Below are positions 39,133 to 46,794 of a DNA stretch of 64,000 nucleotides, piece by piece. Both the position numbers and the translations under genes were made by a program. The notes beneath the pieces are model-generated. The model did not search any database. It was not told where the DNA came from and saw only the letters and a program-made list of their open reading frames with translations. Each line of letters begins with the position of its first letter. The first letter of the stretch is position 1. The DNA is taken from assembly GCA_030647435.1 (NCBI GenBank), contig JAUSJX010000048.1, forward strand, positions 79,378-143,377, in the 5' to 3' direction. The DNA is from Candidatus Rokuibacteriota bacterium. Lineage in GTDB: Bacteria > Methylomirabilota > Methylomirabilia > Rokubacteriales > CSP1-6.

Positions 39133-40318
39133 GGCGCTCGACCAGGCGAAGACCAAGGTCGCGGAGGCGGTGGACCGCCTGGCCGACGACCTCGAAAAGA
39201 TCTCCCACCAGATCCACGGCAACCCGGAGCTCTGCTTCAAGGAGGAAAAGGCGGCAGGGTGGCTCAGCGACTTCCTCGAGAAGCAGGGCGCCCGCGTCGA
39301 GCGCGGTGTCGGCGGGCTGCCGACGGCCTTCCGCGCGAGCATCGAGGGTAGCGGGCCGGGGCCGACAGTGGCCATCATGGCGGAGTACGACGCCCTGCCC
39401 AATATTGGGCATGCCTGCGGGCACAACGTGATCGCCACCGCGGGCACCGGCGCGGGCGCCGCCATCGCTCTAGCCCTGGGCAAGGTGCCGTTCGCGGGAC
39501 GCATCCAGGTGATCGGGACGCCGGCCGAGGAGGGCGGCGCGGGCAAGGTCAGGCTCATGGAGGCGGGAGTCTTCAAGGACGTGGACGCCGCCATGATGAT
39601 CCACGGACGCTGCGGCACGCAGGTGTGGCGGCCGAGCCTCGGCATCATCAAGGTCAAGTGCGAGTTCTTCGGCAAGGCCTCGCACGCCTCGTCCTGGCCC
39701 TGGCGCGGAGTCAACGCGCTCAACGCCATGATCCAGCTCTTCGTCTCACTCGACCTGATGCGCCAGCAGATCAAACCGGACGCGCGCGTGCACGGCATCA
39801 TCACCAAGGGCGGCGACCAGGCCAATATCATCCCCGAGCACACGTCGGCGGAGTTCTACCTGCGAGCCCCCAGCAAGGACTACTGCAAGGAGCTGCTGCG
39901 GCGCTTCGAGGGGTGCGCCCAGGGCGCGGCAACCGCGACGGGCTGCACGACCAAGGTCACGGCGGACGCGACCATCCACGACCCGCTGAAGGCGAACTTC
40001 ACGATGGCGGAGCTGTTCGGCAAGAACCTCGAGCGGATCGACTTCCCCGTCGATCCCGACGACGGCGAGGCGGGCTACGGCTCGACGGACTGCGGCAACG
40101 TCAGCCAGGCCATCCCGACCATCCACCCGTACATCCGCATCTCGCCCGACGGCATTCCGGGGCACTCACGCGAGTTCGCCGAGTGGGCGAAGTCGCCGCT
40201 GGCGCGCACCGGCATGGTCGCAGGCGCGAAAGCGCTCGCGCTGACCGCGCTCGACCTCCTGGCCAACCCCGCGGAGCTCAAGAAAGCCAAAGACGAGTTC
40301 GCCGGGACGAAGACCTGA
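39122..40318 (+). CDS. M20D family amidohydrolase/peptidase (tandem paralogue)
   Basis: 398-residue paralogue of the preceding gene. It shares the order IHGNPELCFKEEKAAGW, MAEYDALPNIGHACGHNVIA, GTPAEEGGAGK, EFFGKASHASSWPWRGVNAL and STDCGNVSQAIPTIHP. Identity between the two is visible along the full length, so they arose by tandem duplication. Substitutions near the active site (GRCGTQVW against GFDRTLLH) suggest a different acyl or amino-acid preference. ATG 39122 lies inside the end of the first gene. A palindromic repeat follows the stop. Confidence 0.93.
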   Translation: MAAEALDQAKTKVAEAVDRLADDLEKISHQIHGNPELCFKEEKAAGWLSDFLEKQGARVERGVGGLPTAFRASIEGSGPGPTVAIMAEYDALPNIGHACGHNVIATAGTGAGAAIALALGKVPFAGRIQVIGTPAEEGGAGKVRLMEAGVFKDVDAAMMIHGRCGTQVWRPSLGIIKVKCEFFGKASHASSWPWRGVNALNAMIQLFVSLDLMRQQIKPDARVHGIITKGGDQANIIPEHTSAEFYLRAPSKDYCKELLRRFEGCAQGAATATGCTTKVTADATIHDPLKANFTMAELFGKNLERIDFPVDPDDGEAGYGSTDCGNVSQAIPTIHPYIRISPDGIPGHSREFAEWAKSPLARTGMVAGAKALALTALDLLANPAELKKAKDEFAGTKT

Positions 40319-40365
40319 GGCCCCGAAAGCCTGCTGCGCGCCGGCCGGGGGCGCAGGCCGGCGAG

Positions 40366-40490
40366 AAGGGTCCAGATGCGAGGCGGCGCCCGAAGGCCGC
40401 AGGTGAGGCGTAGTCTCTCTACGTTGAACCTGCGGCCGAGGGCGCCCCAACAGTCTTCTTGTTAAATGAAGCAGCTGGGCCCCTTATCGG
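40366..40490 (-). repeat. Palindromic intergenic repeat, copy C
   Basis: Diverged copy of the repeat at 24230, inverted, between convergent genes. It keeps the TCCAGATGCGAGGCGGCGCC arm, the GCGGCCGAGGGCGCCC arm and the CGTAG...CTACG-type centre. The outer A/T runs have decayed, and about 20 bp is inserted before the GAAGCAGCTGGGCCC arm. Confidence 0.75.
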
Positions 40491-40497
40491 CGGCCGG

Positions 40498-41064
40498 CTA
40501 GGCCTCGCGCACGGCGCGTAGGACCTTGCGCGCCTGGCCTAGGTGGTCCATGACGTGGAGCCTGAAGATGACGGCGTAGGCTTTCCAGTCGAGCTCTTCG
40601 ATCCAGTGCAGCGGCGTCTCGTGACCGTCAGGCTCCTTCACGTTGATGACCATCACGACCGGCGCGCGCGCGTCGTAGAGTCTGTCGGGCGCCGCGACGA
40701 GGGCCGCCACGACCTCCGCCTGGAGCTTCTTGAGCTCGCCCAAGAGCTCCGCCCACGGGCGAGCCAGCGGGTCGCGAGACTGAAGCCCCGCCGGGATGGG
40801 CTCACCCGGGGGCCGCCTCCCCGCGAGCAGATCGTGGAGCTCCTCGAGGCTCGGCCGATGTGTCTCCACGAGGTGATCCGCCACCTCCTGAATGCTCCAC
40901 TCGCCCGGAAGCGCCCGCACGCGCGCCTCGGCCTCCGTCACTCCGTCCAGGAACCCTTCGAGGGCGGCGAAACCGGCCGCGACACGCTCGTGGATCTGGG
41001 CAGCCGCGAGACGGGTGCCCTTGTCGCGTAGGTACTCTATCGCCTTGACCTGCTCGGGCCTCAT
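40498..41064 (-). CDS. DinB-like four-helix-bundle protein
   Basis: 188-residue helical protein with the DinB/YfiT architecture: an N-terminal helix with ERVAAGFAALEGFLDGV, then LPGEWSIQEVADHLVETHR (first metal-ligand His), and the C-terminal HWIEELDWKAYAVIFRLHVMDHLGQARKVL (second and third His). DinB-superfamily proteins include thiol-dependent (bacillithiol or mycothiol) transferases and metal-dependent hydrolases; no specific activity can be assigned. The ATG at 41064 is used because the longer open frame has no ribosome site. The long gap upstream holds its promoter. Confidence 0.8.
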   Translation of the reverse strand: MRPEQVKAIEYLRDKGTRLAAAQIHERVAAGFAALEGFLDGVTEAEARVRALPGEWSIQEVADHLVETHRPSLEELHDLLAGRRPPGEPIPAGLQSRDPLARPWAELLGELKKLQAEVVAALVAAPDRLYDARAPVVMVINVKEPDGHETPLHWIEELDWKAYAVIFRLHVMDHLGQARKVLRAVREA

Positions 41065-41355
41065 AGAGGCGGAGCCTACTACAGCCCGGCGGACCCGCCC
41101 GGGCCTATCCCGGCCTTCACCCGCGCCTGACTGCCAAGCCACGCCACCAGACGCCATTTTCTGTCGCCGAAAACTGGCAGTCCAGGCTCCTCCCTGCCCG
41201 ATCCATCCGCTGGGCATCTATTATTTCACTTACTTACACGCTGTCTGGAGCTGAGCCCGGATGGTACACGAGGTGCATACCGTTTAAACGGTCGCGCGAG
41301 GGGGCCCTGAGAGCCCAGTCAAACCCGCACTTTGAAGCCCGGAACGGAGCTAACG
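41065..41355. promoter_or_regulatory. Divergent intergenic region with 14-bp perfect palindrome
   Basis: About 290 bp between the DinB-like gene and the FecR-domain gene. It includes an AT-rich stretch near 41216-41240 that could carry a promoter and a perfect palindrome ACCGTTTAAACGGT at 41279-41292, 64 bp before the FecR start. The palindrome could be an operator. No protein-coding frame is supported. Confidence 0.35.
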
Positions 41356-42915
41356 ATGAGATTGATCCAGCGGGGTTGGCAGGCGGCAGGGGTCCTGGCT
41401 CTGGCCCTCCTCGTCAGCCCCACGGCGATGGTGCAGGCCGCCTCCCCCGAGGGAGCAGGCGTGGCAACGGCGGTCAGCGGCGAAGTGACGGTCTCCCACG
41501 CGGTTTCGCCGGCGCCGCAGGCGCTCCACTTCAAGGACGAGGTCCTTTACCGGGACCGCATCAGCACGGCCGCCCGCTCGCTGGCGCGGCTGCTGCTCGG
41601 CAAGAAGGCCCTCGTCACGGTGCGCGAGCTCTCGGAGCTCCAGCTGATCGACCTGGCCGGGACCTCCACGGTGCACCTCGTGTTGGGCAAGATCGCCATC
41701 GGCGTCGCCCGCCAGCGCATGCGCCCCGGTGAGACCGTCGAGATCCGGACGCAGAACGCCGTGGCCGCCATCCGCGGCACCGTCGTCGTCGCCGAGAGGC
41801 TCACCCCTCCCGGCGGCTCCGACCCCGTCACGCGCCTGCACGTCCTGTCCGGCTACATCGACGTCACCACGCCGGGCAACCCCGGCGCGCCTCCGCTGAG
41901 GCTGGTCGCGCCCTCGAGCCTCACGGTCACCGGCAACACCATGGATCGGCCGGTGCCGCTCAACGCCGCGGCGCGGGCGGCGCTCCTGAGCGATCTCCAG
42001 CCCACGCAGCCGCTACCGACGAGGGTGCTGGGGAGTCTCGTGCGCGGCGAGCAGGCGAGGGCTGCCGGGCTGGCGCGCATCATCACCGGAGACCGGAACG
42101 GGGGCGGCGAGCGTGTGGACGTTCAGGGTCCGCCCGTGGACGTGCAGGCGCCGACCACACCGGTCACGCCACCCACACCGAGCACGCCGAGCGCCGGCCC
42201 GTCCTCCTCTCCGCCCTTTATTTTCAACAACCAAAGCCCCGAACTTACGGGCGATCTGTACACGGTTCGGGGCGGCTCGCCGCAGAACATCTTCACCGAC
42301 TTCCTGGAGGCGACCAATAGCACGGTCACCGTCGGCGGCAGCCCGCAGCTCTCCCCAACGGCCAACGGGTTCGTGGCTCAGAATCACGGGACGGTCGGCC
42401 TCGACGGCGGGCTCGTGGACGCGGCAAACCCCCAGATCACCTCCTCGGCCGACTTCGTCCTCGGCGCGGGCAAGGGCCAGTTCATCGTGACGGGCCCGGC
42501 GGCCCCCCTGGTCTCACTGACAGGCGGGACGGAGGAGCCGATCCAGCACAGCGGCGGCTTCCTCGACCTGAATGCGGCCGCGGTCACGACGGCGCGCGCC
42601 GTCCGGGTGGACGTGGCCCTGCTCGAGGCGAGCGCGCCGCTGCTGAACCTGTCCGGGGCCAGCGGATCGCAGCTGACCACGAGCGGGAACGCCATCGACC
42701 TGACGTCGAAGGCGAAGGTCACCAATACCGCCGCCTTCGTGACTGACCTGCCTGGGGATTTCCGAACCAAGGGAAGCTCGAGAGAATGGCGCCCTCCGGG
42801 ACGGCGAGGGAGTCGTGCGAAAGGGGCGGTTTACCGAAAAGCAGATGGTCGCGATTCTGAGGGAAGCCGATCAACGGCCCGTGGCAGAGGTCGCGAAGAA
42901 GCACGGCGTCGGTGA
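41356..42915 (+). CDS. FecR-domain secreted surface protein, 3' end replaced by IS remnant
   Basis: Exported protein with signal peptide (GWQAAGVLALALLVSPTAMVQAA) and an N-terminal FecR domain at about residues 35-190: VSGEVTVSHAV, LHFKDEVLYRDRISTAARSLARLLLG, VTVRELSEL, VEIRTQNAVAAIRGTVV. After a Pro/Thr/Ser-rich linker the C-terminal part (residues ~285-460) is a Gly/Thr/Ser/Asn-rich repetitive region like beta-helix adhesins. Native sequence appears to stop at about 42743. Beyond it the frame runs into an IS3 end and yields Arg-rich junk to 42915, so the protein is truncated and probably non-functional. Possible start at 41332 rejected: ATG 41356 matches the signal peptide. Confidence 0.75.
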   Translation: MRLIQRGWQAAGVLALALLVSPTAMVQAASPEGAGVATAVSGEVTVSHAVSPAPQALHFKDEVLYRDRISTAARSLARLLLGKKALVTVRELSELQLIDLAGTSTVHLVLGKIAIGVARQRMRPGETVEIRTQNAVAAIRGTVVVAERLTPPGGSDPVTRLHVLSGYIDVTTPGNPGAPPLRLVAPSSLTVTGNTMDRPVPLNAAARAALLSDLQPTQPLPTRVLGSLVRGEQARAAGLARIITGDRNGGGERVDVQGPPVDVQAPTTPVTPPTPSTPSAGPSSSPPFIFNNQSPELTGDLYTVRGGSPQNIFTDFLEATNSTVTVGGSPQLSPTANGFVAQNHGTVGLDGGLVDAANPQITSSADFVLGAGKGQFIVTGPAAPLVSLTGGTEEPIQHSGGFLDLNAAAVTTARAVRVDVALLEASAPLLNLSGASGSQLTTSGNAIDLTSKAKVTNTAAFVTDLPGDFRTKGSSREWRPPGRRGSRAKGAVYRKADGRDSEGSRSTARGRGREEARRR

Positions 42916-42988
42916 ACAAACGCCGTATGCCTGGCGGAAGCGCTTCGGGGCGCTCGAGGCCGTGGACGTCCGGCGGCTGCGGGAACTA
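42744..42988 (+). mobile_element. IS3-family remnant: left end and OrfA N-terminus
   Basis: The segment starts at TGACCTGCCTGGGG, which looks like an IS end. It carries a GTG-started frame (42815) reading RKGRFTEKQMVAILREADQ, then VAEVAKKHGVGEQTPYAWRKRFG, the helix-turn-helix region of IS3-group OrfA. The match is lost after VRRLREL at about 42988, exactly where the opposite-strand thyX gene ends. OrfB and the right end are missing. It has cut the FecR gene from its 3' end. Confidence 0.8.
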
Positions 42989-44566
42989 GCCGCCGGCGCG
43001 CCTCCGCTCGGCGACGCGCTCGGACGCCAGGCGCCCTTCTTCGGCGTCCGAGAGATCGGCGAAGGACATGGCCGTCGCGATGGCGCGGTGGCCGGCCTGC
43101 TCGGCGATGAGCCGGTGCATGGCCTGGCAGATCCGCCTGTACGCCGGGTGACCCTGGGGCGTCGTCCGCAGCTCGATCACGTGTATGGCTTCGCGCGCGT
43201 TGAGCTCCATGTAGAAGCGCACGCGGTACGCCATGGCCACGGCATACGGCGCCACCTCCGGGAGGCCCGCGGCCACGAGCGCCTCATAGAGCCCCGCCCC
43301 GTCGTCCATGACCCGCCGCCAGTCCGGGAGCGCCCCGACTGTCTCGATCTCCTCGGAGACGACCCAGCCGTGGCGCGTGGACAGGGGCTGCCACTCCAGA
43401 GTGAGCAGGCGGTGGCGCTGGAGATCGCGGAAGGCGCCGTAGTCGCCGAGCACGTCGAAGCGGTACGCAGTGCGCTCGAAGGCGCGGCCCGGCTTGTGCC
43501 GCCGGTTGGCGCGCGCGCCCACGTAGGCCTCCAGCACCTGGCGCCGCTCCTCAGCCCCGAGCTTGCGCGCCACCGCCAGCAGCTGGTCGTCGGGAAGCCG
43601 CGCGGAAGAGTACAGCGCCGCCGCCACGACCTTCACCTCGCCGTCCGGGTCGAAATCCGTCAGCGTCACCTCGTCGCGCGGCTCGGGCTCGAGCCCGGCA
43701 AGAAGTCGCCCGGCAACGTCGGCCGTCTCCCGCCGCGCCGCCTCGAGGTAGCGGCTCCAGGCCCCGCCCCGCTCGGGCCGGTCCACCCGCGTGAGGAAGG
43801 CCGGGATGACCTTGCGGAGCTCCCCCAGCATGAGCGAAGCATAGTCGCGCACCTCAGCCAGCGGGTGGGTGCGCATGCGGAGCAGCAGCGCCTCGTAGCC
43901 CTGCCCCGTGCCGAAGATGCCCACGCTCGAGCGCGTGGCCGCCGGCAGTAGGCCGCGCAGGCTGTCGAGCGCCTTGGCGCGGATGGTCGCGCGCCAGGCG
44001 ACGTCGCTGTCTCCGGCGGGCTTCGGGAAGCGCGCCGTCCAGTGCTCGCGCATCGGCTCGATCCAGCGCGCGTACGTCTCGAACGCCCGGTCGAGCGTCT
44101 CGACGTAGCGCTGCCGCAGCGGGTGGCCGTCGAGCTCGGCCGGGACGTGGTACTTCCAGCGCCCGCCCGGCCTGTCCGTATAGGGGATGTAGCGCGTGGA
44201 CTGCTCGAGGTAGGCCATGAGCCGGCCCCACTCGAGCACCTTGGTCAGGATGTTCGACGCGCCCTCGCAGGCCAGGTGCACGCCGCCCAGCTGCGCCACC
44301 GAGTCGTCGCCGTACTCGGAGAAGACCCGCTCGTAGAGCTGCTCGGCCCGGGCCGTCCCGACGGTTCGCGCAGCAGCGCCGGCGGGTGATTGTTCGACGA
44401 ACTCGTCGAGGAAGAGGCGGCGGAGCGACTTGGCCGAGCGGGAGTAGCGAGCGAAGAGCGCGCCCTTGACGACCTCGGGCAGGTTGACAAGGGCGAAGAC
44501 CGGCCCGTCGAGATTGGTGAAGTAGGGCGCGAGCGCGGCCCGCTCCTCGGGGCTGAACGTCTCCAC
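42986..44566 (-). CDS. thyX: FAD-dependent thymidylate synthase, long two-domain form
   Basis: 526 residues, about twice the size of classical ThyX (~220-250). The C-terminal half carries the ThyX motif FRDLQRHRLLTLEWQPLSTR near residue 375. The N-terminal half has a degenerate counterpart (ALFARYSRSAKSLRRLFLDEF near 36, followed by QLGGVHLACEGASN and EQSTRYIPY). ThyX methylates dUMP to dTMP using methylene-tetrahydrofolate and reduced FAD. In such fused forms one half may keep the active site while the other is structural. The 3' end abuts the IS3 remnant but the coding sequence looks intact. Confidence 0.85.
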   Translation of the reverse strand: METFSPEERAALAPYFTNLDGPVFALVNLPEVVKGALFARYSRSAKSLRRLFLDEFVEQSPAGAAARTVGTARAEQLYERVFSEYGDDSVAQLGGVHLACEGASNILTKVLEWGRLMAYLEQSTRYIPYTDRPGGRWKYHVPAELDGHPLRQRYVETLDRAFETYARWIEPMREHWTARFPKPAGDSDVAWRATIRAKALDSLRGLLPAATRSSVGIFGTGQGYEALLLRMRTHPLAEVRDYASLMLGELRKVIPAFLTRVDRPERGGAWSRYLEAARRETADVAGRLLAGLEPEPRDEVTLTDFDPDGEVKVVAAALYSSARLPDDQLLAVARKLGAEERRQVLEAYVGARANRRHKPGRAFERTAYRFDVLGDYGAFRDLQRHRLLTLEWQPLSTRHGWVVSEEIETVGALPDWRRVMDDGAGLYEALVAAGLPEVAPYAVAMAYRVRFYMELNAREAIHVIELRTTPQGHPAYRRICQAMHRLIAEQAGHRAIATAMSFADLSDAEEGRLASERVAERRRAGG

Positions 44567-44624
44567 GGCGTTATCCTAGCACGCGCCCCACCCGGGAGCG
44601 CGCCTTGGCAGGCCGCTGAAGAAC

Positions 44625-44806
44625 CCGCAGGCGGCTCAAAAAGGACCCGATGCGAGGCGACGCCCCGCTGCTCGAGGTGAGCGACGGCCTGTGCCGTCGC
44701 GAGACGAGGGCTGAGTTGATTCCGCACGCGAGGCGTACTTTCTGTACGTTGAGCGTGCGACCGAGGGCGTCAACGAAGCAGATGGGCCTTTTTCAGCCGC
44801 CTGCTA
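44625..44806 (-). repeat. Palindromic intergenic repeat, copy B (expanded)
   Basis: Inverted copy of the repeat at 24230. The half nearest the cupin gene is almost identical to copy A over about 75 bp. The other arm (GGCTCAAAAAGGACCCGATG) also matches, but about 55 bp of extra sequence separates the arms. The outer A5 and T5 runs are retained. It begins at the stop codon of the cupin gene, so it can act as that gene's terminator. Confidence 0.82.
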
Positions 44807-45169
44807 GCGCGCCAAATACGTGTCGCCGCCGGTGAACATGTCCTCACGCGGAGGCGCGAAGACGTCGATGACTTCCGTATCCTCCGGGAAGTAGGCCTCG
44901 TGCGGCGTGTTGCCGGGGATGACACCGAGGTCACCGGCGACACACGTGCGCTTCTCCCCCGCCAGGGTGAACTCCATCTTCCCCGAGAGCATCCAGAAGA
45001 GCTGCTCGTGCGGGTGCTGGTGCATGGCGGCGCGGGCGCCCGCCTTCATCTTCCAGAAGACCACCATCTCCTTCTCGCCCACGAGGATCTTGCGGCTGAT
45101 CTTGTCGCCGATCTTCTCCTCGGGCAGGGTCTTGAGGCTGGCATACCCCTTCATGACGGGAATCGGCAT
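44804..45169 (-). CDS. Cupin-domain protein
   Basis: 121-residue single-domain cupin. Motif 1 metal ligands appear as AAMHQHPHEQLFWMLSGKMEF near residue 46, and motif 2 is GDLGVIPGNTPHEAYFPED near 75. Such small cupins are mostly metal-binding isomerases, dioxygenases or sensors; no specific reaction can be given. ATG 45169 gives the normal cupin N-terminus, and the longer frame upstream is antisense to a neighbour. It lies head to head with the lipoprotein gene. Confidence 0.85.
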   Translation of the reverse strand: MPIPVMKGYASLKTLPEEKIGDKISRKILVGEKEMVVFWKMKAGARAAMHQHPHEQLFWMLSGKMEFTLAGEKRTCVAGDLGVIPGNTPHEAYFPEDTEVIDVFAPPREDMFTGGDTYLAR

Positions 45170-45280
45170 ACGCGTGTGCCTCCTGGCATTTCTGACGTCG
45201 GGTGCCACGAGGCTAGCGGCAGCGTCCGGGCAAGTCAAGCCTCGTTGACCCCGTCGAACGGCGCGTGTGATAATCCGTCC

Positions 45281-45610
45281 ATGCGTCCGGCCCTCGTGGC
45301 GGTTACGCTTCTCGTGGCGACGCTCTCGACCGGCTGCATCTCGAGCAAGTTCGGCCGCGAGTTCCCGTCGCCGGAGCCCCGCGCGATCACCGCGGGCAAG
45401 ACCAACAAGGCCGAGATCCAGCGCCTCTTCGGCGAGCCCTACCAGGTCGGCATCGACAGCGGCGACGCGACGTGGCGCTGGTTCTTCGGCCAGCGCAGCT
45501 GGAGCACGGAGCAGACCAAGGACCTCTCCGTGCGCTGGAACAGAGACGGCACCGTCAAATCCTACGCCTTCACATCCAACTTCCCCGACGACATGACACG
45601 GCTCAAGTAG
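45281..45610 (+). CDS. SmpA/BamE-like lipoprotein
   Basis: 109-residue lipoprotein: basic start and hydrophobic run MRPALVAVTLLVATLSTGC, with the lipobox cysteine at residue 19. The mature part resembles the BamE/SmpA fold: ITAGKTNKAEIQRLFGEPYQV near residue 38, the start motif of BamE, then a strand pair WRWFFGQRSW and SVRWNRDGTVKSYAFTSN. BamE stabilises the outer-membrane protein assembly complex. No other bam genes are nearby, so it may be a paralogue in another envelope role. It precedes the tautomerase by 12 bp. Confidence 0.8.
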   Translation: MRPALVAVTLLVATLSTGCISSKFGREFPSPEPRAITAGKTNKAEIQRLFGEPYQVGIDSGDATWRWFFGQRSWSTEQTKDLSVRWNRDGTVKSYAFTSNFPDDMTRLK

Positions 45611-45622
45611 AAAGGACACCCC

Positions 45623-45805
45623 ATGCCCAACATCACCGTCCAGTGGTATGCCGGTCGCACCCCGCAGCAGAAGCGCGAAATCACCGCCGCCATCACCGAG
45701 GCCATGGTCAAGATCGGCAAGACCACGCCCGACCAGGTGCACATCGTCTTCCAGGACATCGAGAAGTCGAACTGGGGTGTGAACGGGAAACTGGCGAGCG
45801 ACTAG
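45623..45805 (+). CDS. 4-oxalocrotonate tautomerase-family protein
   Basis: 60-residue tautomerase with the catalytic N-terminal proline after Met1 (MPNITVQWYAGRTPQQKREI), the arginine equivalent and a VHIVFQDIEKSNWGVNGK ending typical of 4-OT. These enzymes interconvert enol and keto forms in aromatic meta-cleavage pathways, or dehalogenate. Ribosome site AAAGGA precedes the ATG. The stop TAG overlaps the GTG of the LLM oxidoreductase by one base, so the two are made together and probably belong to one catabolic route. Confidence 0.9.
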   Translation: MPNITVQWYAGRTPQQKREITAAITEAMVKIGKTTPDQVHIVFQDIEKSNWGVNGKLASD

Positions 45806-46794
45806 TGGCCAAGCTGAAGGTCGGCTTCATCCCCATCGAGGGCGGCCACTACTTCAAGGAGGCCCTCGAGGAGGTCGTCCGCGGCGAAGACCTCGGGTTC
45901 CACTCCGTCTGGATGGAGGAGCACCACTCGGTCGTAAACCACTACTGGCCCTCCCCGTTGCCGGTGCTGGCCGGCTTCGCCACCCGCACCTCGCGGGTCC
46001 TGCTCGGCACGGACATCCTGGTGGCGCCCTTCTACCACCCCGTGCGGCTGGCCGAGGACGCGGCGCTGATCGACGTCATGTCGGGCGGCCGCTTCGTGCT
46101 GGGCGCGGCCATCGGCTACAAGCCCGACGAATTCGCGCTGTACGGCGCCGAACTCGAGAAGCGCGGCGCGCGCTTCGAGGAGCAGCTCCAGATCATCAAG
46201 GGTCTGTGGACCCAGGACGGGATCGCCTTCAAGGGCCGGTACTACCAGGTCGAGGGCAAGCTCGAGCCGAAACCCGTCTCGAAGCCCCACCCGCCGATCT
46301 GGATCGGAGGCTGGGGCGACATCACCCTCAAGCGCGCGGCCACGCTCGCCGACAACTGGATCCCGGGACCGACCGCCGACCTGCCACGCCTTCTCAACGG
46401 CAAGCGGCTGTTTCGCGACAACCGCGCGGCGGCCGGCCTCACGGCGCCGATCACGGAGTGGCCGCTGACCCGCGACGTCATCATCGCCGACACCGACAAA
46501 GAGGCGCGCCAGCTGGCGGACCGGCACATCATGGTCTCGTACCGCAAGGAGTACGCCGGCGGCTGGAAGCATCCCTTCATCGACGCCTCGATCGCGACCG
46601 ATCTCGACGGGCTCATGAAGGATCGCTTTCTCATCGGCGGGCCGGACCAGGTGCGGAAGGCGCTCGAGCCGTTCGTGAAGGAGTACGGCCTGACGCACCT
46701 CATCTGCCGGCTCTTCTTCCCCGGCATGCCGCACCGGCACATCATGCGCGAGCTGGAGCTCATCGCCAAAGAGGTCATGCCAGCATTCCAGTAA
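45805..46794 (+). CDS. LLM-class flavin-dependent oxidoreductase
   Basis: 329-residue luciferase-like monooxygenase, a TIM barrel that uses F420 or reduced FMN. Family strands: KVGFIPIEGGHYFKEALEEV, GFHSVWMEEHHSVVNHYWPS, TDILVAPFYHPVRLAEDAA, DVMSGGRFVLGAAIGYKPDEF and PPIWIGGWGDITLKRAATLADNW. The GHY/EEHH arrangement and the IGYKPDEF loop occur in F420-dependent as well as FMN enzymes, so the cofactor is open. GTG 45805 overlaps the tautomerase stop. Confidence 0.9.
   Translation: MAKLKVGFIPIEGGHYFKEALEEVVRGEDLGFHSVWMEEHHSVVNHYWPSPLPVLAGFATRTSRVLLGTDILVAPFYHPVRLAEDAALIDVMSGGRFVLGAAIGYKPDEFALYGAELEKRGARFEEQLQIIKGLWTQDGIAFKGRYYQVEGKLEPKPVSKPHPPIWIGGWGDITLKRAATLADNWIPGPTADLPRLLNGKRLFRDNRAAAGLTAPITEWPLTRDVIIADTDKEARQLADRHIMVSYRKEYAGGWKHPFIDASIATDLDGLMKDRFLIGGPDQVRKALEPFVKEYGLTHLICRLFFPGMPHRHIMRELELIAKEVMPAFQ

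Noticed and set aside
42815..43951. 378-codon frame starting in IS3 OrfA and running through thyX
   Set aside because: Only about the first 58 codons match OrfA; the rest is antisense to thyX.
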